DNA of 64,000 nucleotides from Candidatus Leptofilum gracile (GCA_016713825.1 JADJOJ010000001.1:372001-436000); one strand, 5' to 3'; shown: positions 34,187 through 44,285, counted from the first letter of the stretch. A program made the numbers and translations. The notes: generated by a model from the sequence alone, not told the origin.

Positions 34187-35815
34187 TTAGCGGTTCAGGC
34201 GACGACGGCCGTATTGCCAAAAGCGGGTCAACTCTTCCAGCCGCAGCCCGGCACAGGCCAGCACATAAATCACCCCACCAGCGGCGCTCACCAGAATAAG
34301 CTGGATCAGTTCGGCCGTATCCCCCAACCAACCCAGCACCCACCACATGCCCCCCGCCATCAGCAGCGTGGCCACACCCATGCGCCACAGCCCGTTCAGC
34401 AGCGACTGCCCCTGAATGCCGCCCAGCTTGCGCCGCAGCAGCCACAGCAGCAGCAGCACCTCCACCACGTTAGACAAGCTAAAGCCCAGCGCCAAACCGC
34501 CCAGCGGCAGCCAGCCCAACTGCGGGAAAACCGTCTGGCTGAGCCATAAGCTCAGCAGCCACATAATCACAATTTGCACCCCGCCAGCCAAAACCGGCGT
34601 CAGCGTATCGCTCAACGCGTAAAACGTGCGGGCCACCACTTCCAGCGCCAGCAACGGCACCAAACCAAGCGCATAAAACAGCAACCCAACACTTACAAAG
34701 CGGATCCCTTCGGGCGTTGTGTATCCCCATCTCAACAATAAGGAAGCAAGCGGCAATGCCAAAACAGCAAACAATGCAGAGAAAGGCAAGCCCAAAAACA
34801 ATAAAATGCGCAATGAGTCAGCAAAAATTTGGCGCATCTCATCCCACTGCTTGCGTGTGGCCAGCGTAGCCATTGTAGGAAAGGCGGCAATACCCAACGC
34901 CTGCCCAATAATTCCCTGCGGCATAATGATCAGCAGAAAAGCAGTGTTTAGGGCAGGCAAACTGCCCTGGGCCATTGGCGGATTTGTTAGCCAAATGATG
35001 AGGAATTTGTTGATTTCACTAAAGGAAAGCCCCAAAACGCGTGGCGACATAAGGCGCATCACCTGGCGTATCCCTGGATCACGCAAATCGAGAACGGCCG
35101 TATACCGCGCCTCCTTCTGCTTTAGACCAGGCAATTGCACTAAAAAATGTCCTATCGCCCCTATCACCGTGCCCACAGCAAAGCCAAAAACTGCTTCCTC
35201 TGGACTATTGCCCGGCCACAGTAAACCGCCCATGATGATGCCTAGATTGTAAATAGTAGGCGCCAGCGCAGGCAGTAAAAAATGCTGACGAGCGTTCAAC
35301 GCCCCCATAATCACGCCACTCGCCCCAAAAATGATGGGCGAAATGAGCATAATCCGCATCAGATCCACCGTTAAAGGCAGTAGTTCCGGGTTTGCCGCCA
35401 CCTTCTCGGCCGCCAGCCAGATGACCAGCTGCGGCGCAAACAAAACACTAAGGAGGGAAACGGCCGTTACTACCACCGTCAACAAATTAATCACATTAGA
35501 AAATAGGCGCCAGCCCCCGGCATTGTCATCCCGCTCAAAATAAGCGGCAAAGGTAGGGATAAAGGCGGAACCAATGGCCCCACCCGCAATGATCAAAAAA
35601 ATCGTCTCTGGGAAGCGAGCCGCGATCGCATACGCTTCGGCAGGCAGCGTGGTGATACCCAAATTGGCGCGGATCACAATTTCCCGCACCAGCCCCACCA
35701 GGCGGCTGAGCAGCACAGCCACGCTCATTAGCCCGGCAGCCCGCATCACCAGGGAGCGACTGTTGGTAACGGCCGTTTCCAGCCCAGGCTCGTTCTTGTT
35801 TCCATTTGTAGACAT
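34187..35815 (-). CDS. murJ: Lipid II flippase MurJ (MviN)
   Basis: A 542-residue MOP-superfamily protein with about 14 membrane helices. The N-terminus reads SLVMRAAGLMSVAVLLSRLVGLVREIVIRANLG, and TIFLIIAGGAIGSAFIPTFAAY is the typical second block. MurJ moves lipid-linked peptidoglycan precursors across the membrane. On its upstream side TATAAT (minus strand, 35829-35824) lies only 9 bp before the ATG, which would give a nearly leaderless mRNA. A hairpin with a T8 run lies before that promoter. Confidence 0.9.
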   Translation of the reverse strand: MSTNGNKNEPGLETAVTNSRSLVMRAAGLMSVAVLLSRLVGLVREIVIRANLGITTLPAEAYAIAARFPETIFLIIAGGAIGSAFIPTFAAYFERDDNAGGWRLFSNVINLLTVVVTAVSLLSVLFAPQLVIWLAAEKVAANPELLPLTVDLMRIMLISPIIFGASGVIMGALNARQHFLLPALAPTIYNLGIIMGGLLWPGNSPEEAVFGFAVGTVIGAIGHFLVQLPGLKQKEARYTAVLDLRDPGIRQVMRLMSPRVLGLSFSEINKFLIIWLTNPPMAQGSLPALNTAFLLIIMPQGIIGQALGIAAFPTMATLATRKQWDEMRQIFADSLRILLFLGLPFSALFAVLALPLASLLLRWGYTTPEGIRFVSVGLLFYALGLVPLLALEVVARTFYALSDTLTPVLAGGVQIVIMWLLSLWLSQTVFPQLGWLPLGGLALGFSLSNVVEVLLLLWLLRRKLGGIQGQSLLNGLWRMGVATLLMAGGMWWVLGWLGDTAELIQLILVSAAGGVIYVLACAGLRLEELTRFWQYGRRRLNR

Positions 35816-36131
35816 GAGGGAGGATTATACGCCAGGCAGTGGGTAAAAAAAATCGGGCTGGCAAATTGCCAGCCCGGTTATTGTTTTGAGAGTCAGGAAC
35901 GCCGAAACCTGACCCTCGTTAAAAGGAGGAGAAGAAGAAGAGATTTTTACCCTTCGATAAGCATTTTATACCATTAACCTACGCAAGGCTGTACGTCGTG
36001 CCTACGCCGAACCTACGCAAAACCTACGCAAGTTCCTTATTTCACAATACAAATTCGATAAAAACGCGGCAAAGCGACATCTCTACAGGCTCATAATCGA
36101 CGAACCACCCTGAGAAAGATAAAATCAGGCC
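35816..36131. other. Intergenic region of 316 bp between murJ and a GT39 gene
   Basis: Divergent promoters must lie here. Visible: a strong hairpin CGGGCTGGCAA (35854-35864) / TTGCCAGCCCG (35866-35876) followed, on the minus strand, by T8; a purine-rich AAAGGAGGAGAAGAAGAAGA stretch; and four CCTACGC repeats between about 35978 and 36030. No gene is seen. Confidence 0.6.
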
Positions 36132-38930
36132 ATGCAACGCATCCAGCACAGCCATGCCCTGCTTTTCATGCTCTTTTGCCTGCTCACGGCCGCCACCCTG
36201 CGGCTAAGCGAGCTGCCACTGGTGCCCGCAGGCGTACACTACGACGAAGCCGCTAACGGCATCTTGGCTGCTGAAATTGGGCTGCAAGGGGAACGGCCGC
36301 TTTTCATCACCAGTTACACCGGGAAAGAGGTGCTCTTTTTCTATCTGGCAGGCGGGTTAATCCGGCTGGTGGGCAGTTCCATCTTTACCCTGCGATTGAC
36401 GGCAGCGCTGGTGGGGATTGTGACGGTGGCGGCCACTTATTGGCTGGGGCTAGAGCTGTTCCGTGACCGGCGGGTGGCGCTGGTGGCGGCGGCCCTGCTG
36501 GCCATTAGCTTTTGGCATTTGCTGTTTAGCCATCTTGGCTTCCGAGCCATCACCCAACCGCTGCTGCAAACGCTCACCACCGCCGCCCTGCTGCGCGGCA
36601 TCCGCCTAAACCAACGCAAATGGCTCAGCGCCAGCGGCCTGTTTTTGGGGCTGACGGCGTACACTTACCTGGCGGCGCGGCTGTTTCCGGTGCTGCTGCT
36701 GCTGGCCTGCTTGCCGCTGCTGTTTGGGCCAAATTGGCGACGGCGCTGGCCGCAACTGCTGCTAGTCGGTGGCGTGGCGCTGATTGTGTTGGCCCCGCTG
36801 CTCGGCTTCTTCATTGCCAACCCAGACGCTTTTTGGGTGCGTATCGGCCAGGTGGCACCCGGCGAATCGGCGCTAAGCCTGGGGGAGAGCCTGCTGCGCT
36901 CGCTGGAAATGTTCTTTTTGCTGGGGGATGAATATATTCGCTTTAACTTACCGGGACGGCCGTTATTCGACTGGTTCTGGGGCGGGCTGCTGCTGGTTGG
37001 CTGGCTGGTGCTCATCTGGCGTTGGCAAACATTGCGGCCCGATTGGCAGAAAAGTGGCGGGCTGCTGCTGCTGCTGGCTCCCTTCATCATGCTGCTGCCT
37101 ACGGCCCTGGCCGTCAACGAAATTGTGCCCAGCAACCTGCGAGCCATTGGCCTGATCCCCTTCATTTTTTACCTGCCCGGCGTGGGGCTCATGCTGTTTA
37201 TCAGCGATTTGGGCAAGCAGTTCAAGCGCATTCAGCTAACCCAAACGGTATTGGTGATTGGCGTGCTGGCACTGATGGCGGGCGGCTTGTTGACAGAACG
37301 TCTCTATTTTCGGGTATGGGGGCAGGAAGCGGCCGTTTTCTACGAAACTGATGGTGATTTAACGCTTGCGGCTCAATTTTTGGACCAACTAGACACCGAG
37401 GGCAAGCGTATTTACGTCTCGGCGCTGCATTACCAGCACCCCACGCTGGCCTACCTGAGCGAAAAGTACGGGCAGGTAAAATGGCTGCCAGAAAGCCAGG
37501 CGATTGTCTTCCCAGATGCGCAAGAAGCCATCTATATTTTTCCCCAAAACAGCCCGCTGCCCAAATGGGCGATCGATTATTTTGCCAACGCCACGCTGCT
37601 AAGCAGCCCCTTCGCCCCAGACGGCAGCCTGCCGTTTTTGGCCTACGAGATGCGCGGCACGCCAGCCATTGCCCCCACCATGCCCGTCGAGGCCAATTTT
37701 GGCAACGCCATCACCCTGCTGGGGTACGATGTGGGCCAGGCCGCCGCTGGGGAATCGCTGCCGCTGTTTTTGTACTGGCAGGTGAACTTCCCGCAATCGG
37801 CCGATTTCACGCCGTTTATCCATTTTGAGGATGCCTGGGGCCACCGCTGGAGCCAGGTGGAAACGTTTGCCTATCCGTCGGCGCAGTGGGCGCGGGGGGA
37901 AACGATTGTGCAGCGGGTGGAGATTGACGTGCCGCTGGGTGCGCCGCTGGGCAGCAACTATCAGCTGCGCGTGGGGCTGTTCTCTGGCAGCAGTGGGGAG
38001 CGCTTACCGAGGTTGGATGCAGACGGCCGTTACGCTGGAGACACCTACCTCATCCCAAACGTCACCGTACTCACCAGCGAACCGCCCCGCGATTTGCCCC
38101 AGCCGCCTACGGTGCTCAACCGGACGGTGCGGGCTCAGCTGAAGCTGCTGGGCGTGCAGCGAGAAGCGCTAGAAGCGTCCACAGGCGAAACCATTCATCT
38201 GGCGCTGTGGTGGCAAGCCACCGACTTTGTGCCCGACACCACCATTCGGCTAGAGCTGATGGGGGGCAACAACGTGGGGCGCATCCTCATCAACAACACA
38301 CAGCCAGTACACGATACGTATCCGTTTTATAGCTGGGAAACGCCTCAGTTTCTCATCGACTGGCAATCGCTGCAGGTGCCAGACAATATTCCCACCGGCG
38401 AATACCGGCTAATTGCCCGCTTCCGTGATGGCGCGGAAACAACGCTGGCGGTGGCCGATTTAGGGCCGCTGCGGGTAACGGCAACGGAGCGGAATTTTGT
38501 GGTGCCGGGGGTGGAACGGCCGTATCCCGCCACCTTTGGCAACGAAATCAACCTGATCGGCTACACCCTCACCCCACTCGCCGTTACCGGCCAATACCAG
38601 CTAAACCTCATCTGGCAGGCGCAAACCCCACCCAGCCACGACTACACCGTTTTTGTCCACCTGCTGCAACAGGACGGCACCTGCGCCCCCTGCGTCTGGC
38701 AGCAGGATGTGATGCCCCAGCAAAACCAGTACCCCACCAGCCGCTGGCTGGCCGGTGAAGTCGTCAACGACGGTTACCAAATTCAAATCCCGCCAGGCAC
38801 GCCACCCGGCAGCTACCAGCTAGAAATTGGCCTCTACATCGCCGAAACGGGGCAGCGCCTGCAAGTGCAGCAGCCCAATCGTCCCGAAGCGGACGTGCTC
38901 TTTTTGGATCCTCTGTCTATTGGGAATTAG
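36132..38930 (+). CDS. GT39/ArnT-like polytopic glycosyltransferase with C-terminal beta domains
   Basis: A 932-residue GT-C protein. The first loop holds VPAGVHYDEAANGILAAEIG, where the acidic DEA matches the catalytic Asp of dolichol/polyprenyl-phosphate sugar transferases. About 10-12 membrane helices cover residues 8-415. The last 500 residues are outside the membrane and repeat a beta-sandwich with the pattern NxIxLLGYD...LPLFLYWQ, ...FIHFEDAWG, then LNLIWQAQTPPSHDYTVFVHLLQQDG. A related but smaller protein is encoded at 60604-62576. It probably glycosylates exported polymers or proteins. Confidence 0.85.
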   Translation: MQRIQHSHALLFMLFCLLTAATLRLSELPLVPAGVHYDEAANGILAAEIGLQGERPLFITSYTGKEVLFFYLAGGLIRLVGSSIFTLRLTAALVGIVTVAATYWLGLELFRDRRVALVAAALLAISFWHLLFSHLGFRAITQPLLQTLTTAALLRGIRLNQRKWLSASGLFLGLTAYTYLAARLFPVLLLLACLPLLFGPNWRRRWPQLLLVGGVALIVLAPLLGFFIANPDAFWVRIGQVAPGESALSLGESLLRSLEMFFLLGDEYIRFNLPGRPLFDWFWGGLLLVGWLVLIWRWQTLRPDWQKSGGLLLLLAPFIMLLPTALAVNEIVPSNLRAIGLIPFIFYLPGVGLMLFISDLGKQFKRIQLTQTVLVIGVLALMAGGLLTERLYFRVWGQEAAVFYETDGDLTLAAQFLDQLDTEGKRIYVSALHYQHPTLAYLSEKYGQVKWLPESQAIVFPDAQEAIYIFPQNSPLPKWAIDYFANATLLSSPFAPDGSLPFLAYEMRGTPAIAPTMPVEANFGNAITLLGYDVGQAAAGESLPLFLYWQVNFPQSADFTPFIHFEDAWGHRWSQVETFAYPSAQWARGETIVQRVEIDVPLGAPLGSNYQLRVGLFSGSSGERLPRLDADGRYAGDTYLIPNVTVLTSEPPRDLPQPPTVLNRTVRAQLKLLGVQREALEASTGETIHLALWWQATDFVPDTTIRLELMGGNNVGRILINNTQPVHDTYPFYSWETPQFLIDWQSLQVPDNIPTGEYRLIARFRDGAETTLAVADLGPLRVTATERNFVVPGVERPYPATFGNEINLIGYTLTPLAVTGQYQLNLIWQAQTPPSHDYTVFVHLLQQDGTCAPCVWQQDVMPQQNQYPTSRWLAGEVVNDGYQIQIPPGTPPGSYQLEIGLYIAETGQRLQVQQPNRPEADVLFLDPLSIGN

Positions 38931-38963
38931 CGTTGCGGGGTTGGTGAAACGGCCGTCATCACA

Positions 38964-39454
38964 TCAACGGTTCAGTACACGGGATTGGGCTACAAAATCA
39001 TGGATACTCCGCTGCCCACTGGTGAAAACAGCAACAACAACATAGACAAGCGTCAACATATTGGCGGCGGCCAAACCAATAGTTTGCATTGGGGAAAAGG
39101 CACTCATCTCTTCCGACAAGGCAAAGGCAGAAATATGAACCAATTCCCAGGGCACCAGCTTTACGGCCGTTCGCAACACAGCTTGCCCCGTAGATAATCG
39201 TTGATTCTGATTGTTCACAACCTTCAGTTTGAGCAGCCGCTTACCCAGCGTGGCCCCCGTTTGAGACCCATCACTTAATCCAAAATAAAGCCAGGCAGGG
39301 ATTGAAAAATTCCACAGCAAGGTTCGCCAAATCTCTGGCCCAGTCTGCGGCAAGCTGCTGCCAGTTGCCCATTGCAGCAAAAAACCAAGCGGTGCCAGCA
39401 GTACAAAAAGCAGCAAAATGTCTAGAATATAAGCGGCTAAACGTTTGATTACCA

Positions 39455-39459
<5 letters not shown>
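38964..39459 (-). CDS. RDD-family membrane protein, N-terminus lost in a poly-G tract
   Basis: About 165 residues remain. The RDD pattern is KRLAAYILDILLLFVLLAPLGFLLQ (helix 1 with Arg, Asp), GATLGKRLLKLKVVNNQN, and RSIHDFVAQSRVLNR at the end. Going upstream the frame runs into a poly-proline translation of the G-tract at 39455-39599 and has no credible start codon; roughly ten normal N-terminal residues are missing. RDD proteins are small membrane proteins, some acting as ion exchangers. Whether the gene is broken in the organism or only in this assembly is open. Confidence 0.75.
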
Positions 39460-39599
<140 letters not shown>

Positions 39600-39606
39600 C
39601 ATCAAA

Positions 39607-40446
39607 TTAGTAAGTTGGCATCTTGGCCATGGGGTAAGAGCCAAGCACCTGCAAAAACGAAGATTGCTTCAGGATGCCCAACATCGCCTCCTGCACCGCT
39701 TCGTCATCCTCATGCCCCTCAAAATCGACAAAGAAGCGATAATGCCACGGCCGATTTCGCCGGGGGCGGGATTCGATTTTGGTGAGGTTGATGTCCCGGC
39801 TGGCCAGTTCACCCAGCACGATGTGCAGCGCCCCGGGCACGTGGCGCGTGGTAAAGATGATGGAAGTCTTACACCCCTCTTGCCGGGGCGGGTCTAACTT
39901 GCCCAGCACAAAAAAGCGGGTGAAGTTGAAATCCATATCCTCAAAGTTGTGGGACAAAATTTCCAGGTTGTACGTTTCGGCGGCCAGGGCACTGGCGATG
40001 GCCGCCAGACCCGGCTTGGGGTTGTTGGCCAGGTCGCGGGCGGCCCCGGCCGTGTCGTAATGGTCTACGGGGATGAGGCCCTGACGCTTGATGTTGTTTT
40101 CGCATTGGGCCAGCGCCTGGTGGTGGGACATCACGTGCGTCACTTCCTGAAGCAAGGTGCCAGCGGGAGCCATCAGGCAATGCTCCACCCGCACAATGAC
40201 CTCGGCCTGGACACGCAAATCGTGGTCTACCAGCATGTCGTAGGCGGGAATGACCATGCCTGCCAACGAATTTTCCACAGGGAGCATTGCCTGGGTAGCG
40301 CGGCCAGTGTGCACGGCGGCAAACATCTCAGAGAAGGTGCGGCAAGGCAGGGTGGATGTTTTGGGGCCAAAATGTTCGTGGATGGCCTGCTCGGAGTATG
40401 CGCCGGGTTCGCCCTGGAAGGCGATGATGGGTTGGGTTTCGGTCAT
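39607..40446 (-). CDS. pheA: Prephenate dehydratase
   Basis: A 279-residue monofunctional enzyme converting prephenate to phenylpyruvate in phenylalanine synthesis. IAFQGEPGAYSEQAIHEHFG opens the catalytic domain; MLPVENSLAGMVIPAYDMLVDHDL and MSHHQALAQCENNI are conserved; DTAGAARDLANNPKPGLAAIASALAAETYNLEIL holds the Thr-Ala-Gly-Ala substrate site. The C-terminal ACT domain (KTSIIFTTRHVPGALHIVLGELASRDINLTKIESRP) mediates feedback inhibition by phenylalanine. Length is normal. Confidence 0.93.
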   Translation of the reverse strand: MTETQPIIAFQGEPGAYSEQAIHEHFGPKTSTLPCRTFSEMFAAVHTGRATQAMLPVENSLAGMVIPAYDMLVDHDLRVQAEVIVRVEHCLMAPAGTLLQEVTHVMSHHQALAQCENNIKRQGLIPVDHYDTAGAARDLANNPKPGLAAIASALAAETYNLEILSHNFEDMDFNFTRFFVLGKLDPPRQEGCKTSIIFTTRHVPGALHIVLGELASRDINLTKIESRPRRNRPWHYRFFVDFEGHEDDEAVQEAMLGILKQSSFLQVLGSYPMAKMPTY

Positions 40447-40460
40447 TATTTTTCACAAAT

Positions 40461-40520
40461 AGACCCTAAGGGTTTTGGCCGTACGGTGAAAAAGGGACGG
40501 CGAGAAAACCCTTAGGGTCT
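40461..40520. repeat. Perfect 15-bp inverted repeat, GACCCTAAGGGT family
   Basis: AGACCCTAAGGGTTT at 40461-40475 is matched by its exact complement at 40506-40520. It is the second copy of the family at 16335-16394 and separates the ABC transporter operon from pheA. Confidence 0.75.
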
Positions 40521-40530
40521 GCTAGTCTAA

Positions 40531-42045
40531 CTATTCATCGGAGCCGGCCATGAGCAGGCCGACTCGTTCGCGGGTAGCTTCGGCAATGGGCAGGGTTTTG
40601 ACGATACGGCCGTCAAACATCACCGCCACCCGATCCGCCAGCCCCAGCACCTCATCCAGCTCGGCAGAAACAACCAGCACGGCTACGCCCCGATCGCGCT
40701 GGGCCACAATCTGGTTGTGAATAAACTCAATCGAACCCACATCAATGCCCCGCGTGGGCTGGGCGGCGATGAGCAGCTTGGTGGGGCGAGAAAATTCGCG
40801 GGCCACAATCACTTTTTGCTTGTTGCCGCCAGAGAGCGTGCGGGCGGCGGTGTGGATGCTGGGCGTGCGCACGTCGAACGCTTCCACCAGCTCCGAGCTG
40901 TGCTTGTCAATCGCTTCCTGGTGCATGATGGGGCCGCTGGCGTACGGATTTTGGTAATAGTTGTTCAGCACCATGTTGTCGGCGATGGTGTATTGCATCA
41001 CCAGGCCGTGCTTTTCGCGATCTTCGGGGATGTGGGCTACGCCAATTTCGGTAACCTGGCGGGGCGTGTAATGGGTGCTGTCTTGCCCGGCAATAGAAAT
41101 TTGCCCCTGCTCGATGGGGCGCAGCCCGGTGAGCGCTTCCACCAGTTCACGCTGGCCGTTGCCCTGCACCCCGGCGATGCCCACAATCTCCCCGGCCCGC
41201 ACCTGGAGGTCTACGCCTTTTACGGCCGTATGCCCCCGATCATCCAAAACTTCCAAATTTTGCACGTTCAGCACCAGATCTGTGGGTTGTGGCGCTTCTT
41301 TTTCCACCTGCAAAATCACTTTGCGCCCCACCATCAGCTCGGCCAGGGTGGCCTGGGTGGCGGTTTTTGGATCGGCGGTGCCCACCATGCGCCCACCGCG
41401 CAGCACAGCGATGTTGTCGGCGATGGCCAGCACTTCTTTGAGCTTGTGGGTAATGAAGATGATGGAAACGCCCCGCTCGGTAAGGTCGCGCATGATGCGG
41501 AACAGTTCGGTGGCTTCCTGGGGGGTAAGTACGGCCGTTGGCTCATCCAAAATCAAAATGTCGGCCTTGCGGTACAGCGCTTTGATGATTTCAACGCGCT
41601 GCTGCGCCCCCACGGGCAAATCTTCTACGATGGCCGTGGGGTCTACCTTCAGGCCATACTGCTGGGACAGTTCCAGCACCCGTTTTTCGGCGCCACGCAT
41701 GTCGAGACGGCCGTTCTTCACCACCTCGGACCCCAGCATCACGTTCTCGGCCACCGTCATCACCGGCACCAGTTGGAAATGCTGATGCACCATGCCAACG
41801 CCACGCCCAATCGCATCGCGCGGGTTTTTTAGCGCGACCTTTTCACCCTTGATCCAGATTTCGCCTTCATCGGGATGGTACAGGCCGTACAGCATGTTCA
41901 TCAGCGTGCTCTTGCCTGCGCCATTTTCACCCAACAGCGCCAAAATCTTGCCTTTGTGCAGCGTCAAGTCCACGCTGTCGTTGGCCAGCACGCCGGGGAA
42001 ACGCTTGGTGATTCCTTTTGCCTGCAACACAATTTGCTCTGTCAT
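40531..42045 (-). CDS. Nucleoside-type ABC importer ATPase with two ABC domains
   Basis: A 504-residue duplicated ATPase starting at MTEQIVLQAKGITKRFPG. Domain 1 has LLGENGAGKSTLMNMLYGL (Walker A) and DILILDEPTAVLTPQE (Walker B). Domain 2 has GIAGVQGNGQRELVEAL, a degenerate Walker A typical of this class, and TLSGGNKQKVIVAREFSRPTKLLIAAQPTRGID. The class (RbsA/YufO-like) serves BMP-type nucleoside importers. The order in the minus-strand operon is substrate-binding protein, two permeases, ATPase, so this is its last gene. Confidence 0.9.
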   Translation of the reverse strand: MTEQIVLQAKGITKRFPGVLANDSVDLTLHKGKILALLGENGAGKSTLMNMLYGLYHPDEGEIWIKGEKVALKNPRDAIGRGVGMVHQHFQLVPVMTVAENVMLGSEVVKNGRLDMRGAEKRVLELSQQYGLKVDPTAIVEDLPVGAQQRVEIIKALYRKADILILDEPTAVLTPQEATELFRIMRDLTERGVSIIFITHKLKEVLAIADNIAVLRGGRMVGTADPKTATQATLAELMVGRKVILQVEKEAPQPTDLVLNVQNLEVLDDRGHTAVKGVDLQVRAGEIVGIAGVQGNGQRELVEALTGLRPIEQGQISIAGQDSTHYTPRQVTEIGVAHIPEDREKHGLVMQYTIADNMVLNNYYQNPYASGPIMHQEAIDKHSSELVEAFDVRTPSIHTAARTLSGGNKQKVIVAREFSRPTKLLIAAQPTRGIDVGSIEFIHNQIVAQRDRGVAVLVVSAELDEVLGLADRVAVMFDGRIVKTLPIAEATRERVGLLMAGSDE

Positions 42046-42070
42046 GTCACTTACTCGTCTATTTTTTTTT

Positions 42071-42137
42071 AACCGCAAAGGCGCAAAAGGCGCAAAGTTT
42101 TTTTTAATTCTCTGCGTTCTTTGCGTCTTTGCGGTTC
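42071..42137. repeat. CGCAAAG-type inverted repeat within the ABC importer operon
   Basis: AACCGCAAAGGCGCAAAAGG pairs with CTGCGTTCTTTGCGTCTTTG plus CGGTT across an A/T-rich loop. It lies between the second permease gene and the ATPase gene and might reduce read-through into the ATPase gene. Confidence 0.75.
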
Positions 42138-42141
42138 ACTC

Positions 42142-43161
42142 TTATTCGGTTTCGTACACCTGGCCCAACGCTTTGGGGTCGCGGCTGCGGCCGACGAAGC
42201 CTGCCAGCACCAAAATGGTGAGCACGTAGGGCAGCATGCCGATGAACTGGTGCGGGATGTTGACCTCGCCGCCAAACTGGAGCTGCGTTTGCAGCGCGGT
42301 GGCAAAGCCAAACAGCAGCGCCGCACCCCACGCCCCCAGCGGCGTCCGCTTGCCAAAGAGCATCACGGCCAGGGCCACAAAGCCACGGCCGTTTGTCATC
42401 GCCCGTTCAAAAGAGCCAACCGCTTCCAGGGTGAGATAGGCACCAGCCAGGCCCGCAATCGCCCCGGCAATCGTTATGTTAACATAACGCATCATGTGTA
42501 CATTAATGCCCACCGTATCGGCAGCGCTAGGATGCTCGCCAATGACGCGGGTGCGCAACCCCCAGCGGGTGTGGAACAGCACAAAATGGACCAGCGCCAC
42601 CAAAATGAGCGTGGCATAGGTGATGGGTGGGTTGTTGAACAAAATCGGGCCAATCAGCGGAATGTCGGCCAAAAAGCCCAAGTTGAGGGGCAGCAACTTG
42701 CCCTGGGTGGTCAGGCCGGCCTGGTAAAAGAAGCTGGTGAGGCCCAGCGCCAATATGTTGATCACCGTGCCGCCAATAATTTGGTCCATCTTCAGCCCAA
42801 TGGACATGAGGCCCAAAAATGCGCCCATCAAAGCACCTGCGCCCACACCGGCCAGCACGGCCAAAAACAGATTCCCCGTGTACACATTGGCCAAAAAGCC
42901 GATGAAGGCGGCCATGAGCATCTGCCCTTCGATGCCGATGTTGACGATGCCAGAACGCTCACCGATGAGGCCACAGAGAGCGCCCAGCACCAGCGGGGTA
43001 GATTGGCGAAGGGTGGAGGCGAGAACGGCCGTTGTCACATTCGGATTGGTGATAAAGCCGTAAATAATGGCAATCGCTACGCCCACAGCCAACACAATGC
43101 CAACATTGCGCATGGTAAGGAGGGTGCTTTTGCGATTGTTTTGCGTCACTGTTGTATCCAT
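42142..43161 (-). CDS. Nucleoside-type ABC importer permease (YufQ-like)
   Basis: A 339-residue permease with about nine membrane helices. LVLGALCGLIGERSGIVNIGIEGQMLMAAFIGFLANVYTG is the class signature (GIxNIGIEGQM), followed by GALMGAFLGLMSIGLKMDQIIGGTVINILALGLTSF. An AGGAGG site lies just before the start. It pairs with the permease gene 14 bp upstream and with the BMP-family binding protein, and should import purine nucleosides or a similar solute. Confidence 0.9.
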   Translation of the reverse strand: MDTTVTQNNRKSTLLTMRNVGIVLAVGVAIAIIYGFITNPNVTTAVLASTLRQSTPLVLGALCGLIGERSGIVNIGIEGQMLMAAFIGFLANVYTGNLFLAVLAGVGAGALMGAFLGLMSIGLKMDQIIGGTVINILALGLTSFFYQAGLTTQGKLLPLNLGFLADIPLIGPILFNNPPITYATLILVALVHFVLFHTRWGLRTRVIGEHPSAADTVGINVHMMRYVNITIAGAIAGLAGAYLTLEAVGSFERAMTNGRGFVALAVMLFGKRTPLGAWGAALLFGFATALQTQLQFGGEVNIPHQFIGMLPYVLTILVLAGFVGRSRDPKALGQVYETE

Positions 43162-43175
43162 GTAAACAAACCTCC

Positions 43176-44285
43176 TTAGCTGCTGCCCCAGCCGCTGCTG
43201 ATGGTCACCCCGCCGCCGTCATCGGCACGGGTGCGAATAATCCAGCGCACAATCATATCTGCCGAAACAAAGAACAAAATCAGCGCCTGAATCACATCAA
43301 TAATTTGGGATTGAACATTGGCGTCGAACTGCATCTGGCTGGAGCCCGCCTGCATGGCGCCCACCAGCAGCGCGGCAGGAATGACGCCCAGCGGGTTGGT
43401 GCGGGCCAGCAAGGCAATGGTGATGCCATCGAAGCCAAGACCAGTGTTGAAGCCCGGCTGAAAACGGCCGACTACGCCCAACGTTTCAATCGCGCCACCC
43501 ATCCCAGCTAAAAAGCCGCTAATCGCCATCGTTAAAATAATGGTGCGCGCTACTTTGATGCCAGCGTAATGAGCCGCGTGTGAATTTAGCCCCACCGTGC
43601 GAATTTCGTACCCCACCGTGGTGCGGAAAAGCAAATACCAGGTGAGGAAAGCCATGATGGCGGCAATAAAAAAACCTGCGGGCAGCGTGCCCCAAATGGG
43701 AATGGCGGCCGATTCGGCGATGGCGGGCGTGCGGGCCACAATGCCACTATCTTTCCACGGGCCATCGGCCAAATAATCGGTGATGTTGATGGCCACGAAG
43801 TTGAGCATGATGGTGGTGATTACTTCATGCGCGCCGGTGTAGGTGCGCAGCGCCCCGGCGATGGCGGCAAACAGCGCCCCCATCAGGCTGCCGATGAACA
43901 GCGCCAGCGGCATGTGGATGATGAAGGGCAAATCGGTAAAAGCAAAACCCACCGCCCCGGCAATAATGGCCCCCAGCAGCAGCTGCCCCTGGCCCCCAAT
44001 GTTGAACAAGCCAGCCTTGAAGGCAAAGGCGACGGCCAGGCCACCCAAAATGAGGGGGGTGGCTTTTTCCAGGGTACGGCCGAAAGCGGTGGCGCTGCCA
44101 AACGCGCCGCGATAGAGGGCGGCGTACGCTTCCCAGGGGTTGGCGTCTGACAGCCACAAAATGAGAGAACCGATGATGCCTGCTAGCAGAACGGCCGTTA
44201 ACGGCACACTCACCCCATGCCAAAACTGTCTCAGCCAGGAGAAAATTTGGCGGGTCTGCGTCTGGTTACTTGTATCTTCTGTCAT
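43176..44285 (-). CDS. Nucleoside-type ABC importer permease (YufP-like)
   Basis: A 369-residue permease starting at MTEDTSNQTQTRQIF, with AAGGTGG upstream. Key blocks are TLEKATPLILGGLAVAFAFKAGLFNIGGQGQLLLGAIIAG and GAHEVITTIMLNFVAINITDYL, typical for the first permease of BMP-type importers, and GFDGITIALLARTNPLGVIPAALLVGAMQAG in the last third. A longer in-frame start is possible but has no ribosome-binding site. It lies 116 bp downstream of the binding-protein gene. Confidence 0.9.
   Translation of the reverse strand: MTEDTSNQTQTRQIFSWLRQFWHGVSVPLTAVLLAGIIGSLILWLSDANPWEAYAALYRGAFGSATAFGRTLEKATPLILGGLAVAFAFKAGLFNIGGQGQLLLGAIIAGAVGFAFTDLPFIIHMPLALFIGSLMGALFAAIAGALRTYTGAHEVITTIMLNFVAINITDYLADGPWKDSGIVARTPAIAESAAIPIWGTLPAGFFIAAIMAFLTWYLLFRTTVGYEIRTVGLNSHAAHYAGIKVARTIILTMAISGFLAGMGGAIETLGVVGRFQPGFNTGLGFDGITIALLARTNPLGVIPAALLVGAMQAGSSQMQFDANVQSQIIDVIQALILFFVSADMIVRWIIRTRADDGGGVTISSGWGSS

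Noticed and set aside
35978..36030. CCTACGC repeats as an origin or regulator array
   Set aside because: Only four short imperfect copies with irregular spacing; no supporting genes.
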